Shown piece after piece: positions 22,256 through 30,792 of a DNA stretch of 64,000 bases; position 1 is the stretch's first letter; the number at the start of each line of letters is the position of its first letter. The position numbers and the translations under genes are program-made. The stretch is from Sporomusaceae bacterium FL31. GTDB lineage: Bacteria; Bacillota; Negativicutes; DSM-1736; Dendrosporobacteraceae. Where the stretch lies: positions 1-64,000 of the forward strand of contig BIFV01000017.1 in NCBI GenBank assembly GCA_003990955.1. Direction: 5' to 3'. A model generated the notes under the pieces. That model ran no database searches. It saw only the letters and a list, made by a program, of their open reading frames with translations, and was not told where the DNA came from.

Positions 22256-23134
22256 ATGGGGACGATTTTTATAAAGCCGCCAATATTCAATGCTTCACTG
22301 ATTATTCAACGTGATTCCAAATCATGTAGATTATATAAGAAAAAAGATCAACTACTGATTGGTCAGCAAGCAAATAAGGCTTCCAGAGCTCTTCTTCAAT
22401 TTGACCTGTCCGATCTTCCGCCAGGGTTAGTTATCGTTAGTGCAAGGTTGCATATTTACATATGCTGCAATGAGTACCCTGGTTTTATACAGGGTTTAAA
22501 TGCATATCAGGTTTTATCAAAATATAGTCTAAAAGAAATATCCAGCCGCAAGCCTATTCTGATTAATCATTCGCCTGTTGCAAGTGCCCAAATAAGTAAT
22601 GATACCAGTGCAGGTATTTCATTTGATATGACTTGGTTGGTTCAAAATTGGTATAACGGAGCAGCCGCTAATTTAGGGATTTTGCTTAAAGCAGCAGATG
22701 AAAGCTGTAGTCATCTTATTGGATTAACTAGTAAAGCGTATTGGGATTCTCAGAAGTGGCCATGTCTTGAACTGAATTTTATGGAAGTGAGTAATCAATC
22801 GGATTGTTGCGTAGCAAATACAATTGATTTAATTGAAAATGTAGTTAGTACAGATTCGTGGGAGCATACACAAGCGATGAATATTCTGTGCTTTAATTAT
22901 TCTTATGTCACAGTAAATACTGGGAATAGTTCGGCAATAGCGTTTTTACAACAGAGTGCTGATGGCCAGCACTGGCAAAATGAAAGTACTCCCAAGCGTA
23001 TTATGCAAGGTGAGTCGGTCACTTTTATTCCGGATTATATCGTAAAGTATGCTCGTCTGTGTTATAAGACTGAAGTGAATGGGCAAGTTACTACTTTGAG
23101 CATTTATTTGCAAGGTAGAATAGCTGGCAACTAA
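22256..23134 (+). CDS. DNRLRE-type protein with shared C-terminal domain
   Basis: A 292-residue protein in two domains. Residues 1-180 resemble DNRLRE/CBM96-like beta sandwiches: SRALLQFDLSDLPPGLVIVSARLHIY, FDMTWLVQNWYNG, NLGILLKAADES and YWDSQKWPCLELNF are the usual landmarks. Residues 185-292 match the end of the 21099 protein (SSAIAFLQQSADGQHW, DYIVKYARLCYKTEV). The frame opens at an ATG at 22250 that touches the Shine-Dalgarno GGGGAGGA, so the ATG at 22256 is preferred. Divergent from the 21099 gene across a 158-base shared promoter region. Likely a spore-surface or carbohydrate-binding protein. Confidence 0.65.
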   Translation: MGTIFIKPPIFNASLIIQRDSKSCRLYKKKDQLLIGQQANKASRALLQFDLSDLPPGLVIVSARLHIYICCNEYPGFIQGLNAYQVLSKYSLKEISSRKPILINHSPVASAQISNDTSAGISFDMTWLVQNWYNGAAANLGILLKAADESCSHLIGLTSKAYWDSQKWPCLELNFMEVSNQSDCCVANTIDLIENVVSTDSWEHTQAMNILCFNYSYVTVNTGNSSAIAFLQQSADGQHWQNESTPKRIMQGESVTFIPDYIVKYARLCYKTEVNGQVTTLSIYLQGRIAGN

Positions 23135-23192
23135 ATTTGGAAAAAGTTTAAAAAGTTAACTTGATAAACAAGAAGATTTTTTTAGCGTTTTG

Positions 23193-23229
23193 TTATACAA
23201 AGGACGGTAAATATTACCCCTTTGTATAA
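23193..23229 (+). terminator. symmetrical 37-base hairpin
   Basis: TTATACAAAGG (23193-23203) pairs with CCTTTGTATAA (23219-23229), and inside it GGTAA can pair with TTACC. It has no T tail; a second hairpin follows at 23243. Confidence 0.5.
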
Positions 23230-23242
23230 AGAAAGATTCGGG

Positions 23243-23276
23243 GATGAGCCATAAAAGGGCTCATCTTCTTTTGTTA
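23243..23276 (+). terminator. rho-independent terminator
   Basis: GATGAGCC pairs with GGCTCATC around ATAAAAG and is followed by TTCTTTTGTT. It ends the transcript of the DNRLRE-type gene. Confidence 0.7.
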
Positions 23277-23308
23277 AATAAGGATATTTCCAGAAGCATG
23301 CTTACAAT

Positions 23309-23333
23309 AAAAAAAACTGCTCATAGAGCAGTT
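23309..23333 (-). terminator. terminator of hemerythrin gene
   Basis: Read on the minus strand, ACTGCTC-TAT-GAGCAGT is followed by a run of eight T, starting at the stop codon of the hemerythrin gene. Confidence 0.85.
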
Positions 23334-23724
23334 AGTCGATACCGATTAATTTATCTTTTTTGAGAATGTGGTCGTCAATCCAAGATACAACGAAGTCAAG
23401 GATTGAAAGAATGGATTGATCTTGATTGTGATCAATAGCATTTAAATCAATGCTGTTAATCTTGTCCATAAAAGCGACATGTTCAACTTTGTGAGATAAG
23501 AACTTTTTATAGCCAATACTCAGCATATAGGCTTCTTCAGAGTCAAAGTGATATACGGTATAGTTCTTAAGTTCTTCTAGAATAGCAATAATTTCATCAT
23601 ATTTATCGACATATAAATCATTTTTTAGTAGGGCTAAAGCATTGCCAGCAATTTCAAGCAACTTTTTATGCTGATCATCAATTTGGGCTATTCCGGTTGA
23701 GTAATCTGCTTTCCAGGTGATCAT
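23332..23724 (-). CDS. bacteriohemerythrin
   Basis: A 130-residue four-helix protein with a non-haem di-iron site that binds oxygen. All seven ligands are in place: His19, His59, Glu63, His78, His82, His119 and Asp124, in the patterns QHKKLL, HFDSEE, HKVEH and HILKKD. GGGAGGA precedes the ATG. It stands alone. In an anaerobe it probably scavenges or senses oxygen. Confidence 0.93.
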   Translation of the reverse strand: MITWKADYSTGIAQIDDQHKKLLEIAGNALALLKNDLYVDKYDEIIAILEELKNYTVYHFDSEEAYMLSIGYKKFLSHKVEHVAFMDKINSIDLNAIDHNQDQSILSILDFVVSWIDDHILKKDKLIGID

Positions 23725-23913
23725 TGAAATTCCTCCCTTTGTGTATTGATGGTTAGGTAATGAATACTAATGGTTACATTATAGCAATAAATGTCAATTT
23801 TTCATAGAATGATTAATAGTCCTATGTTTTAAATTACATGATTAGACAATAATCAAATGAACTGTTAGAATGCTAAGTATAAGAATCTTTGGATTTACTA
23901 AGGAGGCAGTTTC

Positions 23914-24564
23914 TTGTACGATATTATTCTGTTTGATCTTGATGGTACATTGACTGATCCCAAACCGGGAATTACTAAGTCTGTGCAGTATGCTCTAGCA
24001 AAATTGGGGATTGATGAGCCGAATTTAGAAAATTTAGTACCGTTTATTGGTCCTCCCTTATTAAAAGCATTTAAGGAATTTTACCACCTTGATGATGAGC
24101 AGGCAACACTGGCTTTACAATATTATCGGGAACGTTTTGCCACTGTTGGACTTTATGAAAATGCCGTTTTTCCGGGAATCAAAACCATGCTGGCACAATT
24201 AAAAAGGCAAGGAAAAATATTGATTGTTGCTACTTCGAAGCCAACTGTTTTTTCAATCAAAATCATCGAGCACTTTGGATTACAGGATTACTTTCAGGCA
24301 GTGATTGGCAGTAATCTTGATGGTACAAGGGTTGAAAAGGGTGAAGTTATTGAGTTTGCTTTATCTGAATTAGATCAAGTTGACTCAAGTAAGATTATCA
24401 TGGTTGGAGATCGTAAGCATGATGTCATTGGGGCTAAAAATAATGGAATTGATGTCATTGCGATTACTTACGGCTATGGCAGCTTAGAAGAACTCAACGA
24501 GGCCGAGCCTACCTATATCGTCAATACCGTACAAGAATTACACGATTTTTTACAAGCTAATTAA
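23914..24564 (+). CDS. HAD-superfamily hydrolase, phosphoglycolate phosphatase-like
   Basis: A 216-residue subfamily IA phosphatase. Motif I DLDGTLTDP (nucleophile Asp and acid/base Asp) lies at residues 8-16, motif II ATSKP near 106, the lysine in VEKGEVI near 140, and motif III VGDRKHDVIGAKNNG near 165-180. A small helical cap sits between motifs I and II. TTG start with AAGGAGG upstream. It could act on phosphoglycolate or on nucleoside monophosphates; sequence does not decide. Confidence 0.85.
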   Translation: MYDIILFDLDGTLTDPKPGITKSVQYALAKLGIDEPNLENLVPFIGPPLLKAFKEFYHLDDEQATLALQYYRERFATVGLYENAVFPGIKTMLAQLKRQGKILIVATSKPTVFSIKIIEHFGLQDYFQAVIGSNLDGTRVEKGEVIEFALSELDQVDSSKIIMVGDRKHDVIGAKNNGIDVIAITYGYGSLEELNEAEPTYIVNTVQELHDFLQAN

Positions 24565-24574
24565 CAAACGAAGG

Positions 24575-24615
24575 AACCATCTCTTAGACTAGTCTAAGAG
24601 ATGGTTTTTTTTGTT
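24575..24615 (+). terminator. rho-independent terminator
   Basis: Bases 24575-24606 form a perfect 32-base palindrome (AACCATCTCTTAGACT and its complement) followed by a run of T. Confidence 0.9.
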
Positions 24616-24654
24616 TTGTTTGGGAATTAATAGTATCTTGACCGTTTTTTTGTC

Positions 24655-24889
24655 CGATTTTTAGGATGAAATCGAATTTTAGGCAATTTTGCCGAACGAT
24701 TGTAAATAAATATATTGAAAATGTTCGGTGGAGGCGATTATAATAGGAAATGTGTTTTTGAAAGAAACGTTTCGAATCATTGTCTTGAAGGTCGCAATAT
24801 GAGATTATATCTCTGAGTTATCATAGATGCTTTCGCCTGTCTTTGGATTTGGCAAAAATCAGGCTTTTGACGTAAGGAGGTAAGTAAGG
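24655..24889 (+). promoter_or_regulatory. upstream region of the xanthine dehydrogenase operon
   Basis: The 325-base gap between the HAD gene and the hydroxylase operon holds several inverted repeats: GGCAATTTTGCC (24682-24693), CCGAAC/GTTCGG (24692-24697 and 24723-24728) and GAAACGTTTC (24774-24783), the last like a LacI-family half-site pair. No purine riboswitch core was found. These are candidate operators; the promoter itself was not fixed. Confidence 0.4.
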
Positions 24890-25687
24890 TTGCTTATAAT
24901 TAATGATCTCGTTCAGCCGGATACGATTGAAGAAGCTTACAGAATACTAATAGCCAGAAAAACTAATAGTGTACTGGGTGGCTGTGCTTTTTTACGGATG
25001 GGCTCGCGCAATATTGGGACAGCGATTGATTTAGCTAAATTAGGACTTAATACTATTAAAGAAGTCGATGACTATATTCAAATTGGGGCCATGACGACAT
25101 TTCGTGATATTGAGTGCAGCCCGCTACTGCAGCAATTTGCTGATGGGGTATTATCTAAAGCTGTCAGCCATGTAATCGGAATACAATTTAGAAATGTTGT
25201 GACCATCGGAGCTTCTGTCTATTCTAAATATGGTTTTTCTGATTTACTTACAGCTCTATTAGTCCTTGAAACAGATGTGGAATTATTCAAGGGTGGCCGA
25301 ATATCCTTAGCGGAATTCTTAGATAAGCCAAATGAGCGTGATATTCTCATGAACATTTGGATTAAAAAAGTGGACTGTAGAGCGGCCTATCAGAGTATGC
25401 GAATGTCTGCCAGTGATTATCCTGTTCTTAATGTTGCAGTTGCTAAAACCGGAACGGATTGGCTGGTGACCGTCGGAGCCAGACCGCGAAAAGCAATAAT
25501 CGCACGGCATATTTCGACAGCGTTGTCGCAGAAGAATGTCAACAGTGAAAATGTTGATTTTTTTGCTAACATTGCTTGTGAAGAGTTGGTATTTGGCACA
25601 AACGCCAGGGGGACGGCTCAGTATCGTCAAGCGATGTGCAAAGTATTGATCAAACGAGCAATCAAAGAGGTGCTGCTGTGCAAATAG
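24890..25687 (+). CDS. xdhB: xanthine dehydrogenase-type FAD-binding subunit
   Basis: The 265-residue medium subunit of a molybdenum hydroxylase, carrying FAD and passing electrons from the Fe-S subunit to the acceptor. It has the CoxM/XdhB pattern: N-terminal TIEEAYRIL and the FAD loop VLGGCAFLRMG (an atypical form of the usual AGGTDL), IQIGAMTTFRDIE, and the second FAD motif QFRNVVTIGASVYSKYGFSD, then the CO_deh_flav_C region near 165-260. TTG start with AAGGAGG. First gene of the operon, overlapping the next by 10 bases. Confidence 0.85.
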   Translation: MLIINDLVQPDTIEEAYRILIARKTNSVLGGCAFLRMGSRNIGTAIDLAKLGLNTIKEVDDYIQIGAMTTFRDIECSPLLQQFADGVLSKAVSHVIGIQFRNVVTIGASVYSKYGFSDLLTALLVLETDVELFKGGRISLAEFLDKPNERDILMNIWIKKVDCRAAYQSMRMSASDYPVLNVAVAKTGTDWLVTVGARPRKAIIARHISTALSQKNVNSENVDFFANIACEELVFGTNARGTAQYRQAMCKVLIKRAIKEVLLCK

Positions 25688-26130
25688 ATGTGACGATTAA
25701 TAATAAACAGATAAGTCTAACTGTAGATTTCAATGAATTTTTAGCGGATAGTCTGAGAAAGCATGGCTTTTCTAGTGTCAGAAAAGGTTGTGACACTAGT
25801 TGCTGCGGCTTGTGCAGTGTCTGGATTGATGGCAAGCCGACTCTTTCGTGTTCGGTACTGGCATTTCGGGTTGCGGGAAAAAATATCACAACCATTGAAG
25901 GCGTAGAAACAGAAGCAGAAGCTTTTGCGCAAATATTAGCAGCTGAAGGTGCTGAACAATGTGGTTTTTGCAGTCCCGGGTTTATTATGACGGTATTGGC
26001 ATTGAAAAATGAGATTCCTAACCCCACGGAGGAACAAATTATTCATTATTTGACCGGAAATCTGTGCCGCTGTACAGGTTATATGGGACAACTTAGGGCT
26101 GTGAAAACTTATTTGGGGGTAAATACATGA
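25678..26130 (+). CDS. xdhC-like small subunit: xanthine dehydrogenase-type [2Fe-2S] subunit
   Basis: A 150-residue iron-sulfur subunit that links the molybdenum site to FAD. The plant-type cluster motif is GCDTSCCGLC with a later Cys (Cys38, 43, 46 and 58), and the second cluster is bound by CGFC and CRC in the helical domain (QCGFCSPGF, GNLCRCTGY). The open frame extends upstream to 25636, but the GTG at 25678, six bases after GAGGTG, gives a product of the usual length. It overlaps the FAD gene by 10 bases and the large-subunit gene by 4 (ATGA), a tightly coupled operon. Confidence 0.9.
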   Translation: MQIDVTINNKQISLTVDFNEFLADSLRKHGFSSVRKGCDTSCCGLCSVWIDGKPTLSCSVLAFRVAGKNITTIEGVETEAEAFAQILAAEGAEQCGFCSPGFIMTVLALKNEIPNPTEEQIIHYLTGNLCRCTGYMGQLRAVKTYLGVNT

Positions 26131-28412
26131 AGATTGTCGGTAAAGGAATTGCCAAAATTGATGCAATCAACATAGCGACAGGTAAACCTGTATATACCGA
26201 AGATTTGGCATTCAAAAATGCTTTGGTTGTCAAAATCCTGCACAGCCCCCATGCTTTTGCTAAAATTAAGTCCATTGATACCAGTAAAGCAGAAAAATTG
26301 AAGGGTGTAGAGTGCGTTCTTACCTATAAAGATGTTCCCAATGTACGCTTTACTTTAGCTGGACAATCTTATCCGGAGCCTTCACCTTATGACCGGTTAA
26401 TTCTTGAGAATATTGTTCGGTATGTTGGTGATGAAGTAGCGATTGTAGCTGCGGTTGATGAGAAAACAGCAGTCAAGGCCATGAAGCTGATAAAAGTTGA
26501 TTATGAATTACTTGAACCAGTACTGGATTTTGAGCAAGCCATTGGTCATTCTTCTGTTGTGCACCCTGAAGCTGATGTCTATTGTAACTTCGATATTGGG
26601 ATGAATAAAGATCAAAATATTGTTTCCTCTTACAAGCTTGAGGCTGGTGATGTTGAAGCTGAGCTGAGCCAATGTGATGTTGTGGTGGAAGGAACGTATT
26701 ATACGCAGGCTCAAGCTCATGCCATGATGGAAACTTACCGCGCGTTTAGTTATATGGATCACGCCGGTCGGCTGGTTCTCATTAGCTCAACGCAAATTCC
26801 CTTTCATGTACGCCGCAAACTTGCCCGGTCACTGAACATGCCAGCCAGCAAAATCCGGGTCATTAAACCGCGAATTGGCGGAGGCTTTGGCGGCAAGCAA
26901 ACGGTGGCCGTAGAACCTTTCGTGGCAGCCGTTACGCTTAAAACAGGCAAGCCGGCGCTCTTAGTATATGATCGCAAAGAGACGTTTTGCTCAACTACCA
27001 GCCGTCATGCCATGCGATTAAAGGTTCGATTGGGTGCGGATAGGGATGGTTTTATCCGGGTGGTGGATATTCAAGGCTTATCCGATACCGGAGCATATGG
27101 TGAACATGCTTCAACAGTTTTTTCGGTTGTTGGTGACAAAACATTGCCACTGTATAACAAAACCAAGGCTGTGCGTTTTATGGGGGATGTCGTATATACC
27201 AATAAACTGCCGGCAGGAGCTTTCCGCGGTTATGGTGCAACCCAGGGAACCTTCGCTCTTGAATCAACGGTGAATCAACTTGCTGGCAAACTAAATATGG
27301 ACCCAACTGAAATTAGACTTAAAAATTTAATTCAGCAGGGAGAAAGTTGCCTTACTTATAAAAATAAAGTGCTGGGCAGTTCCACGCTGGATCGCTGTAT
27401 CGCCAAGGGAAAAGAACTGATTGGCTGGGACGACAAATATCCTCGGCGCGAAATGGGCAATAATAAAGTTCGGGCAGTGGGCATGGCAGTCACCATGCAG
27501 GGATCAGGCATAGCCGGCATTGATACGGCTTCGGCTGAAGTCCGCTTAAATGATGACGGAAATTATACGTTATTAGTTGGATCTACCGATATGGGGACAG
27601 GCAGTGACACTATTTTAGCTCAAATGGCGGCAGAAATTTTAGAAACTGAGTTGGAAAATATCATTGTATATGCGGCTGATACCGACGTTTCTCCTTATGA
27701 TCCAGGATCTTATGCCTCAAGTACAACTTATGTGACAGGCATGGCTGTGGTAAAAGCTGCTGAGGATCTAAAGCGGCAAATTATTGAGCAAGGCGCAAGA
27801 TTCTTAGAGACTGCTCCAGTTGATGTCGAGTTTGATGGACTCATGCTGCAAACCAGTGATGGCTCAAGAAGCATGAGTTTGGAAAAGCTGGCTGAATTAT
27901 TGGTTTTGGGTATGGGGAATAAGCAGCTGGTCGGCAATGCAACCTATGGAAGTCCGGTATCACCACCGCCATTCATTGCCGGTTTTGCTGAGGTTGAGGT
28001 TGATAAAGAAACAGGTAAGGTTGAATTAATTGATTTTGTTGCTGTTGTGGACTGTGGTACCGTAATTAACCCCAATTTGGCTAGGATTCAGGTAGAAGGT
28101 GGTATTGTCCAGGGGATTGGTATGGCGCTCTATGAAGAGGTTCGTTATGATGAACGCGGCACACTGCAGACCAATTCGTTTATGCAATATAAGATTCCTT
28201 CACGCAAAGACGTTGGCTCAATCCGGGTGGCTTTCGAAGAAAGTTATGAACCTACCGGACCTTTTGGGGCAAAGTCGGTTGGCGAGGTTGTTGTCAATAC
28301 ACCACCTCCAGCCATTGTCAATGCCATTTATCAAGCAACCGGGGTGAGCATTGAAAGTCTGCCAGCCACTCCAGAAAAAATATATATGGGCATTCGAAAC
28401 AACAATCACTGA
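26127..28412 (+). CDS. xdhA: xanthine dehydrogenase-type molybdenum-binding subunit
   Basis: The 761-residue catalytic subunit, which hydroxylates a purine or related N-heterocycle at the molybdopterin cytosine dinucleotide (and probably selenium) site. The N-terminal hammerhead domain spans about residues 10-120. Mo-cofactor motifs are RIGGGFGGKQ (near 250), AFRGYGATQG (near 365), the DPGSYASSTTYVTG region (near 525) and GAKSVGEVVV near 715, whose glutamate is the catalytic base. Neighbouring yqeB, yqeC and mocA genes suggest the selenium-dependent class. Starts in the ATGA overlap with the Fe-S subunit gene. Confidence 0.92.
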   Translation: MKIVGKGIAKIDAINIATGKPVYTEDLAFKNALVVKILHSPHAFAKIKSIDTSKAEKLKGVECVLTYKDVPNVRFTLAGQSYPEPSPYDRLILENIVRYVGDEVAIVAAVDEKTAVKAMKLIKVDYELLEPVLDFEQAIGHSSVVHPEADVYCNFDIGMNKDQNIVSSYKLEAGDVEAELSQCDVVVEGTYYTQAQAHAMMETYRAFSYMDHAGRLVLISSTQIPFHVRRKLARSLNMPASKIRVIKPRIGGGFGGKQTVAVEPFVAAVTLKTGKPALLVYDRKETFCSTTSRHAMRLKVRLGADRDGFIRVVDIQGLSDTGAYGEHASTVFSVVGDKTLPLYNKTKAVRFMGDVVYTNKLPAGAFRGYGATQGTFALESTVNQLAGKLNMDPTEIRLKNLIQQGESCLTYKNKVLGSSTLDRCIAKGKELIGWDDKYPRREMGNNKVRAVGMAVTMQGSGIAGIDTASAEVRLNDDGNYTLLVGSTDMGTGSDTILAQMAAEILETELENIIVYAADTDVSPYDPGSYASSTTYVTGMAVVKAAEDLKRQIIEQGARFLETAPVDVEFDGLMLQTSDGSRSMSLEKLAELLVLGMGNKQLVGNATYGSPVSPPPFIAGFAEVEVDKETGKVELIDFVAVVDCGTVINPNLARIQVEGGIVQGIGMALYEEVRYDERGTLQTNSFMQYKIPSRKDVGSIRVAFEESYEPTGPFGAKSVGEVVVNTPPPAIVNAIYQATGVSIESLPATPEKIYMGIRNNNH

Positions 28413-28426
28413 ATAGGAGATAGGAA

Positions 28427-29758
28427 ATGAACAAAAAACACATTCACCCAGTTGATGAAATGCTTCCATTAGGACAATTGTTTGCTTATGGCCTGCAACA
28501 TGTGCTGGCTATGTATGCCGGAGCAGTAGCAGTGCCGCTCATTATTGCTAATGCTTTAAACTTAAGTAAAGATCAGCTTATTTATCTGATTAATGCCGAT
28601 TTATTTACCTGTGGTGTTGCAACATTGATTCAAACCCTTGGTTTTTGGAAGATGGGGGTAAAGATCCCGATTATTCAAGGGGTCACCTTTGCTGCAGTGA
28701 CACCCATGATTATGATTGGCAAAACTCATGGTTTGACTGGAATTTATGGCTCGGTTATTGTTGCAGGCTTGATCACTTTCCTGGTCAGTCCTTACTTTAG
28801 CCGCCTCATACGCTTCTTTCCACCGGTTGTTACAGGATCAATTATCACGATTATTGGTGTTTCACTGCTGCCGGTAGCAGTACGCTGGGCAGGTGGCGGC
28901 AATCCTGCGGCTGCTAATTTTGGTTCCCCGCAATTTATTGGAATTGCTTTTATGGTTTTATTAATGGTGTTATTTTTCTATCGCTATTTTAAAGGCTTTA
29001 TGAGTAATATTGCTGTTTTATTAGGCTTGCTTGCCGGAACATTGATTGCAATACCGCTGGGATTAGCAAACTTTGCTGAGGTCTCAAAAGCCGCTTGGCT
29101 TGGTGTAACGACTCCCTTTGCTTTTGGTATGCCGACTTTTGATGTTGCTTCCATTGCGGCCATGACTTTAGTGATGCTGGTTGTCATGACGGAAACTACG
29201 GGTGATATTATTGCCGTAGGTGAAATTATTGATAAACCGATTAATCAAGAAGATTTAACACGTGGACTTCGTGCTGACGGGTTTTCAACTATGCTTGGTG
29301 GTATTTTTAATGCATTTCCCTATACTGCGTATGCTCAAAACGTGGGCCTGGTAGGGTTAACCAAGGTTAAAAGCCGTTATGTTGTAGCTGCTGCTGGTAT
29401 GATTTTGATTGTATTAGGTCTATTTCCTAAAGCTGCTGCTATTGTAGCCTCTATTCCCAATGCTGTTTTGGGTGGGGCTGGGATTGCTATGTTCGGTATG
29501 GTTACTGCCAGCGGGATTAAAACACTTTCAAAAGTAAAGTTTGAGGGAACTCATAATATGATGGTTGTGGCAATCAGTATTGCGGTTGGTTTAATTCCCT
29601 TAGCTGTACCTGGTTTTTATCAAAAGTTTCCTAGCTGGGCTCAAGTTATCCTGCATAGTGGGATTACCGCAGGCAGTGTTATGGCAATTATTTTAAATGC
29701 ATTACTGAATGGAACCGATCAGGCTGTCGAACCAATGACTAGACAAGAGTACCTATAA
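28427..29758 (+). CDS. xanthine/uracil permease (NCS2 family)
   Basis: A 443-residue inner-membrane protein with about 14 helices. Landmarks are the start GLQHVLAMYAGAVAVPLI, the QGVTFAAVTPM segment, and the NCS2 signature NAFPYTAYAQNVGLVGLTKV, with ETTGDIIAVGEII before it for substrate binding. It fits a proton-coupled xanthine or urate importer (PbuX/UacT side of the family). The gene follows the hydroxylase large subunit after 14 bases, so uptake and oxidation of the same purine are coupled. Confidence 0.9.
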   Translation: MNKKHIHPVDEMLPLGQLFAYGLQHVLAMYAGAVAVPLIIANALNLSKDQLIYLINADLFTCGVATLIQTLGFWKMGVKIPIIQGVTFAAVTPMIMIGKTHGLTGIYGSVIVAGLITFLVSPYFSRLIRFFPPVVTGSIITIIGVSLLPVAVRWAGGGNPAAANFGSPQFIGIAFMVLLMVLFFYRYFKGFMSNIAVLLGLLAGTLIAIPLGLANFAEVSKAAWLGVTTPFAFGMPTFDVASIAAMTLVMLVVMTETTGDIIAVGEIIDKPINQEDLTRGLRADGFSTMLGGIFNAFPYTAYAQNVGLVGLTKVKSRYVVAAAGMILIVLGLFPKAAAIVASIPNAVLGGAGIAMFGMVTASGIKTLSKVKFEGTHNMMVVAISIAVGLIPLAVPGFYQKFPSWAQVILHSGITAGSVMAIILNALLNGTDQAVEPMTRQEYL

Positions 29759-29764
29759 TTTTTT

Positions 29765-29962
29765 AGGACTTGTGAGAAGTTTAGCACCCTAATGCTAGCA
29801 GGACTTTGCCTGGAGCGTATGGAAATACGCTGGGAGCAATGAACTGTGAACGAGTGATACGCAGTTTACACCTTGGGTAAAGGTTTAGCAACTGCGTTAT
29901 ACTATGGTCAAGCAAGGGACTGGCTTCTCACAAGTCTTTTCTTTATGGATGTAAAGAAAAGA
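29765..29962 (+). ncRNA. candidate structured RNA between permease and yqeB
   Basis: A 15-bp closing stem joins 29765-29779 to 29924-29938 around 144 bases. Inside are GCGTAT-GGAA-ATACGC (29815-29830), CAGG/CCTG (29799-29812), CCTT/AAGG (29871-29883), and two competing helices, TGTGAAC/GTTTACA (29845-29870) and ACGCAGTT/AACTGCGT (29859-29897). The 3' strand of the closing stem also takes part in an 11-bp hairpin (29935-29945 with 29952-29962) that lies 10 bases before the yqeB ATG. Mutually exclusive stems near a start look like a regulatory switch. I recognise no known riboswitch family. Confidence 0.55.
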
Positions 29963-29972
29963 TCAAGAGAGC

Positions 29973-30791
29973 ATGGTGGCAGAGGTGACAAACAGGTTGA
30001 ATAATTTAGTCTTAATAAAAGGTGGCGGTGATATCGCCACAGGCATTGCTCATCGTCTCTATCAAAGCGGCTTTCCGATCGTGATGACCGAGTTGCCTTG
30101 TCCAACTATGGTACGCAGAAGTGTAGCTTTTGCTCAAGCTGTATTTGACGGACAAATGAAGGTTGAAGGGATCATGGCTAAACGTGTTAAACTGGATCAG
30201 CTGCAAAACGCGTTATTTACAGAATATATCCCTGTTGTCGTGGATGAACATGCTCAGTGCATTCCTATCATTAAGCCGAAAGTTATTGTTGATGCTATTA
30301 TTGCTAAACGCAATATCGGGACTCGGCTTAGCGATGCTGCCATTGTGATTGGGATTGGTCCAGGCTTTACTGCTAAAGTGGATGTTCATGCAGTGGTTGA
30401 AACGATGCGTGGACATCATTTGGGGCGAGTTTTTTATGACGGAAGTGCGCTTGCTGATACGGGTATTCCTGGAGAAATTGCTGGTTATACATCAGAGCGC
30501 TTGTTAAAATCACCAGCTTCAGGGCCTTTTGTTAGCTGCCGGAGTATTGGCGATACAGTATGTGCTGGTGATATTGTCGGCTATGTCAACGGGATAGAGG
30601 CTAAGACTGCTATTGCTGGAATCCTTAGAGGTTTAATTCAGGATGGGATCTATGTTCAGCCTGGCATGAAGATTGGGGATGTTGATCCTCGCTGCTGCAA
30701 AGAACATTGTTTTACAATATCGGATAAAGCACGGGCTGTCGCTGGCGGAGTTTTGGAGGCAGTCCTGCATTTTAATAAAATGGGGTATTAA
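29973..30791 (+). CDS. yqeB: selenium-dependent molybdenum hydroxylase accessory protein YqeB
   Basis: A 272-residue member of the EF2563/YqeB family, found almost only with selenium-dependent molybdenum hydroxylases. Landmarks: LVLIKGGGDIATGIAHRLY at the N-terminus (glycine-rich, nucleotide-binding-like), TELPCPTMVRRSVAFAQAV, and IGIGPGFTAKVDVHAVVET near the middle. Its biochemical step, probably handling selenium or sulfur at the Mo centre, is not settled. The ATG at 29973 has a weak ribosome site; a TTG at 29997 follows GAGGTG and would give the more usual short N-terminus. Confidence 0.85.
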   Translation: MVAEVTNRLNNLVLIKGGGDIATGIAHRLYQSGFPIVMTELPCPTMVRRSVAFAQAVFDGQMKVEGIMAKRVKLDQLQNALFTEYIPVVVDEHAQCIPIIKPKVIVDAIIAKRNIGTRLSDAAIVIGIGPGFTAKVDVHAVVETMRGHHLGRVFYDGSALADTGIPGEIAGYTSERLLKSPASGPFVSCRSIGDTVCAGDIVGYVNGIEAKTAIAGILRGLIQDGIYVQPGMKIGDVDPRCCKEHCFTISDKARAVAGGVLEAVLHFNKMGY

Positions 30792-30792
30792 T

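Noticed and set aside
24849..24866. Sigma-54 promoter TTGGCA-N8-GGCTT
   Set aside because: GG/GC spacing is right but the -12 box lacks TTGC and the start would fall in the ribosome site; kept only as a weak note.
24616..24889. Purine riboswitch before the xanthine dehydrogenase operon
   Set aside because: The conserved aptamer core and loop-loop partners were looked for and not found.
29765..29938. Transposon or MITE instead of a structured RNA
   Set aside because: No target-site duplication or transposase is seen, and the inner hairpins go beyond simple terminal repeats; not fully excluded without a genome-wide copy search.
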